NCBI GenBank assembly: GCA_037893245.1
Contig: JBAIAA010000893.1
Span: forward strand, 62,001-126,000
Source: Crossaster papposus
Lineage: Eukaryota; Echinodermata; Asteroidea; Velatida; Solasteridae
Direction: 5' to 3'
DNA length: 64,000 nt
The notes under the pieces were generated by a model. That model was given only the letters and a program-made list of their open reading frames with translations, ran no database searches and had not been told where the DNA came from. The translations under genes were made by a program, and so were the position numbers. Position 1 is the first letter of the stretch. The number at the start of each line of letters is the position of its first letter. Positions 63,801 through 64,000 of this stretch are shown one piece after another.

Positions 63801-64000
63801 CCCAATCAACAAAATTTGCATAGGCGGTATTCAAACCTGGAAATCACAGCGGGGGAAGTCGAGTAAAGAACCGCTAACGTCAACCCGACTCCCCTTTCTA
63901 TTATTATCAAAACACCCATTCGTTTGTACTCTACTGCAGTACACCATGGAGGCAAGTTTTCTGGAAATCTACAATGAGACGGTGAAGGATCTGCTCAGGT
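54887..64000 (+). CDS. KIFC1: KIFC1-like kinesin-14 (C-terminal motor), 3' end beyond the window
   Basis: Exons: 54887-55015 ([12 protein letters not shown] ... KRPLVVDE), 56052-56250 ([20 protein letters not shown] ... RPATAKP), 57261-57459 ([20 protein letters not shown]), 58597-58807 ([20 protein letters not shown]), 60838-61005 ([14 protein letters not shown] ... HNTIQELK), 61829-61963 ([20 protein letters not shown]), 62382-62498 ([13 protein letters not shown] ... QLVQ), 62798-62971 ([29 protein letters not shown] ... GWQ) and 63940-64000 ([19 protein letters not shown]). All junctions are GT-AG with matching phases. The basic, Lys/Pro-rich tail binds microtubules and carries likely nuclear-localisation sequence (RPKRRR). 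The stalk is coiled coil. [11 protein letters not shown] marks the kinesin-14 neck-motor junction. GQTGSGKT is the ATP P-loop. KIFC1/Ncd/HSET is a minus-end-directed motor that cross-links spindle microtubules and focuses poles. Switch I and II lie off the edge. Upstream exon(s) may exist (50868). Confidence 0.9.
55176..55990 (+). repeat. 22-bp minisatellite in KIFC1 intron 1
   Basis: About 37 units of GGAATGCTTGAACAATGGCA plus AG. Variants fall in blocks: AAAG at both edges, AAGG in most, and TTAAAC for TTGAAC at 55680-55860. Antisense ORFs repeating [11 protein letters not shown] are artefacts. Paralogous cassettes carry only one to three units, so expansion is specific to this copy. Confidence 0.9.
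57460..57990 (+). repeat. Three tandem ~172-bp units in KIFC1 intron 3 containing a piece of exon 8
   Basis: Each unit has GGGATGATTCCCAGGGCTGT, CAGGCAGATCTTCCA and AACTCGGGGAGAAAGGCTGG, the DNA that encodes [20 protein letters not shown] in exon 8. It is then joined to GGCCCGGCGTCCAATTAAC and a GCAAAGCAACT segment. In the first unit the exon 3 donor GTTAGT directly begins the repeat. Several bases differ from exon 8 and the frame is not kept. Confidence 0.8.
58909..59337. mobile_element. 429-bp MITE with 34-bp terminal inverted repeats in KIFC1 intron 4
   Basis: Left ATGTGACCTGTCATCACAAA followed by ATGAGCGTAAAGTC; right is the reverse complement with one or two mismatches (GACTTTACCCTCATTTTGTG, ATGACAGGTCACAT). 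No ORF. A solo ATGTGACCTGT follows at 59344, possibly part of a second end. Confidence 0.8.
59813..60044. mobile_element. TTAA-flanked MITE in KIFC1 intron 4
   Basis: TTAACCAATTCGTGCCGG to GCGGCGCAAACTGGTTAA, same orientation as 23783-24024, slightly diverged ends. Confidence 0.75.
60134..60272. mobile_element. TTGACTGCTGTGAT-family MITE with ~36-bp near-perfect inverted repeats
   Basis: Left TTGACTGCTGTGATGTGGGG then GATATGACGTTATGAA; right TTCAAAACGTCATATCCCCC then ACATCACAGCAGTCAA. Only one mismatch in 36. It lies in KIFC1 intron 4; the best preserved, perhaps youngest, copy of the family here. Confidence 0.85.
62137..62311. mobile_element. Truncated TTAA-family MITE in KIFC1 intron 6
   Basis: Starts TCAACCAGTTTGCGCCCGGA and has CGAAACTCGACCCGAAGCGG and GGGAAGCACACCCATGCAT, but lacks the right terminus after GACGTGTTTTTGTGC. 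The TTAA at the left is changed to TCAA. Confidence 0.7.
62642..62736 (+). pseudogene. Dead partial duplicate of the KIFC1 P-loop exon
   Basis: After TGACTGTAG it reads [30 protein letters not shown] and then TAG. The true exon 8 (62798) reads [20 protein letters not shown]. It keeps GSGKT but lost CV(F), has RL for GQ, and ends in a stop with no donor. About 150 bases of upstream intron (GCGAATAGTCTGACC ... CTCTCTCTTGTTCCCTGACT) are duplicated with it. Inclusion would truncate the motor. Confidence 0.8.
62888..63700 (+). repeat. Tandem partial duplication of KIFC1 exon 8 end and donor, seven 126-bp units
   Basis: Units start near 62888, 63014, 63137, 63263, 63388, 63514 and 63628. Each encodes (L)[24 protein letters not shown] residues to GEKGWQ and keeps the donor AG then GTCAGT or GTTAGT. 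The spacer [17 protein letters not shown] reading is open in most units. As 126 is 42 codons, use of the second donor (about 63097) would add 42 residues in frame. The third unit has lost a base and stops at 63157. The sixth lacks part of QTASQ, the seventh contains a G run and no donor. Confidence 0.85.

Overview
The window is eukaryotic, from an animal. It has multi-exon genes with GT-AG introns, polyadenylation signals, many MITEs, a non-LTR retrotransposon, tRNA-derived SINE pieces and minisatellites. The dispersed 'GCTGCTAAGCAC' terminal-repeat element and the gene content make me think of a marine invertebrate deuterostome, possibly an echinoderm. That placement is an inference from memory, not something I could test here.

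Three genes look functional. (1) 1-1539 (+) is the last two coding exons of an NR1-group nuclear receptor, covering most of the ligand-binding domain with an AF-2-like helix and an acidic Gly/Asp-rich tail. (2) 45438-49104 (-) is a complete five-exon gene of the CCR4/nocturnin/Angel exonuclease-endonuclease-phosphatase (EEP) family with all catalytic motifs intact. (3) 54887-64000 (+) is a KIFC1-like minus-end kinesin-14. Its tail, stalk and the first part of the motor are read in nine exons, and the gene runs off the right edge. Genes 2 and 3 lie head to head and may share a regulatory interval (49.1-51.3 kb) with tandem inverted CCAAT boxes.

The left flank (2-11 kb) is repeat-dominated. It holds several MITE families, a pseudogene of the EEP gene made by a large internal deletion (6745-7440), a DIRS-like fragment and a 22-bp palindromic satellite (10.6-11.4 kb).

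The centre (11.6-41.7 kb) is the striking part. It is a mosaic of duplicated and mostly broken exons from two sources. One is the KIFC1 gene (5' exons, exons 2, 3, 4, 5 and two late motor/C-terminal exons). The other is a gene with a BEN-type DNA-binding domain, split over two exons that I call A and B. About 17 copies of BEN exon A are present, four on + (11.6-20.8 kb) and about 13 on - (28.0-40.5 kb). GC-rich minisatellites have expanded at exon junctions, with unit lengths of 15, 16, 20 and 23 bp; the largest (25.0-27.2 kb) has a 224-bp higher-order period. A block of about 3 kb on the minus strand is present three times. In the first copy, BEN and KIFC1 fragments lie between hAT-like transposon ends with a near-identical 8-bp target duplication, while the KIFC1 intron and a neighbouring paralogous intron keep the empty site. 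This suggests a Pack-type hAT transposon carrying exons of two host genes.

The live KIFC1 gene shows the same instability. Exon 1 is followed by a 22-bp intronic minisatellite. The P-loop exon has a dead partial duplicate upstream and six partial copies downstream, each keeping a splice donor, and three more copies of the same exon segment sit in intron 3.
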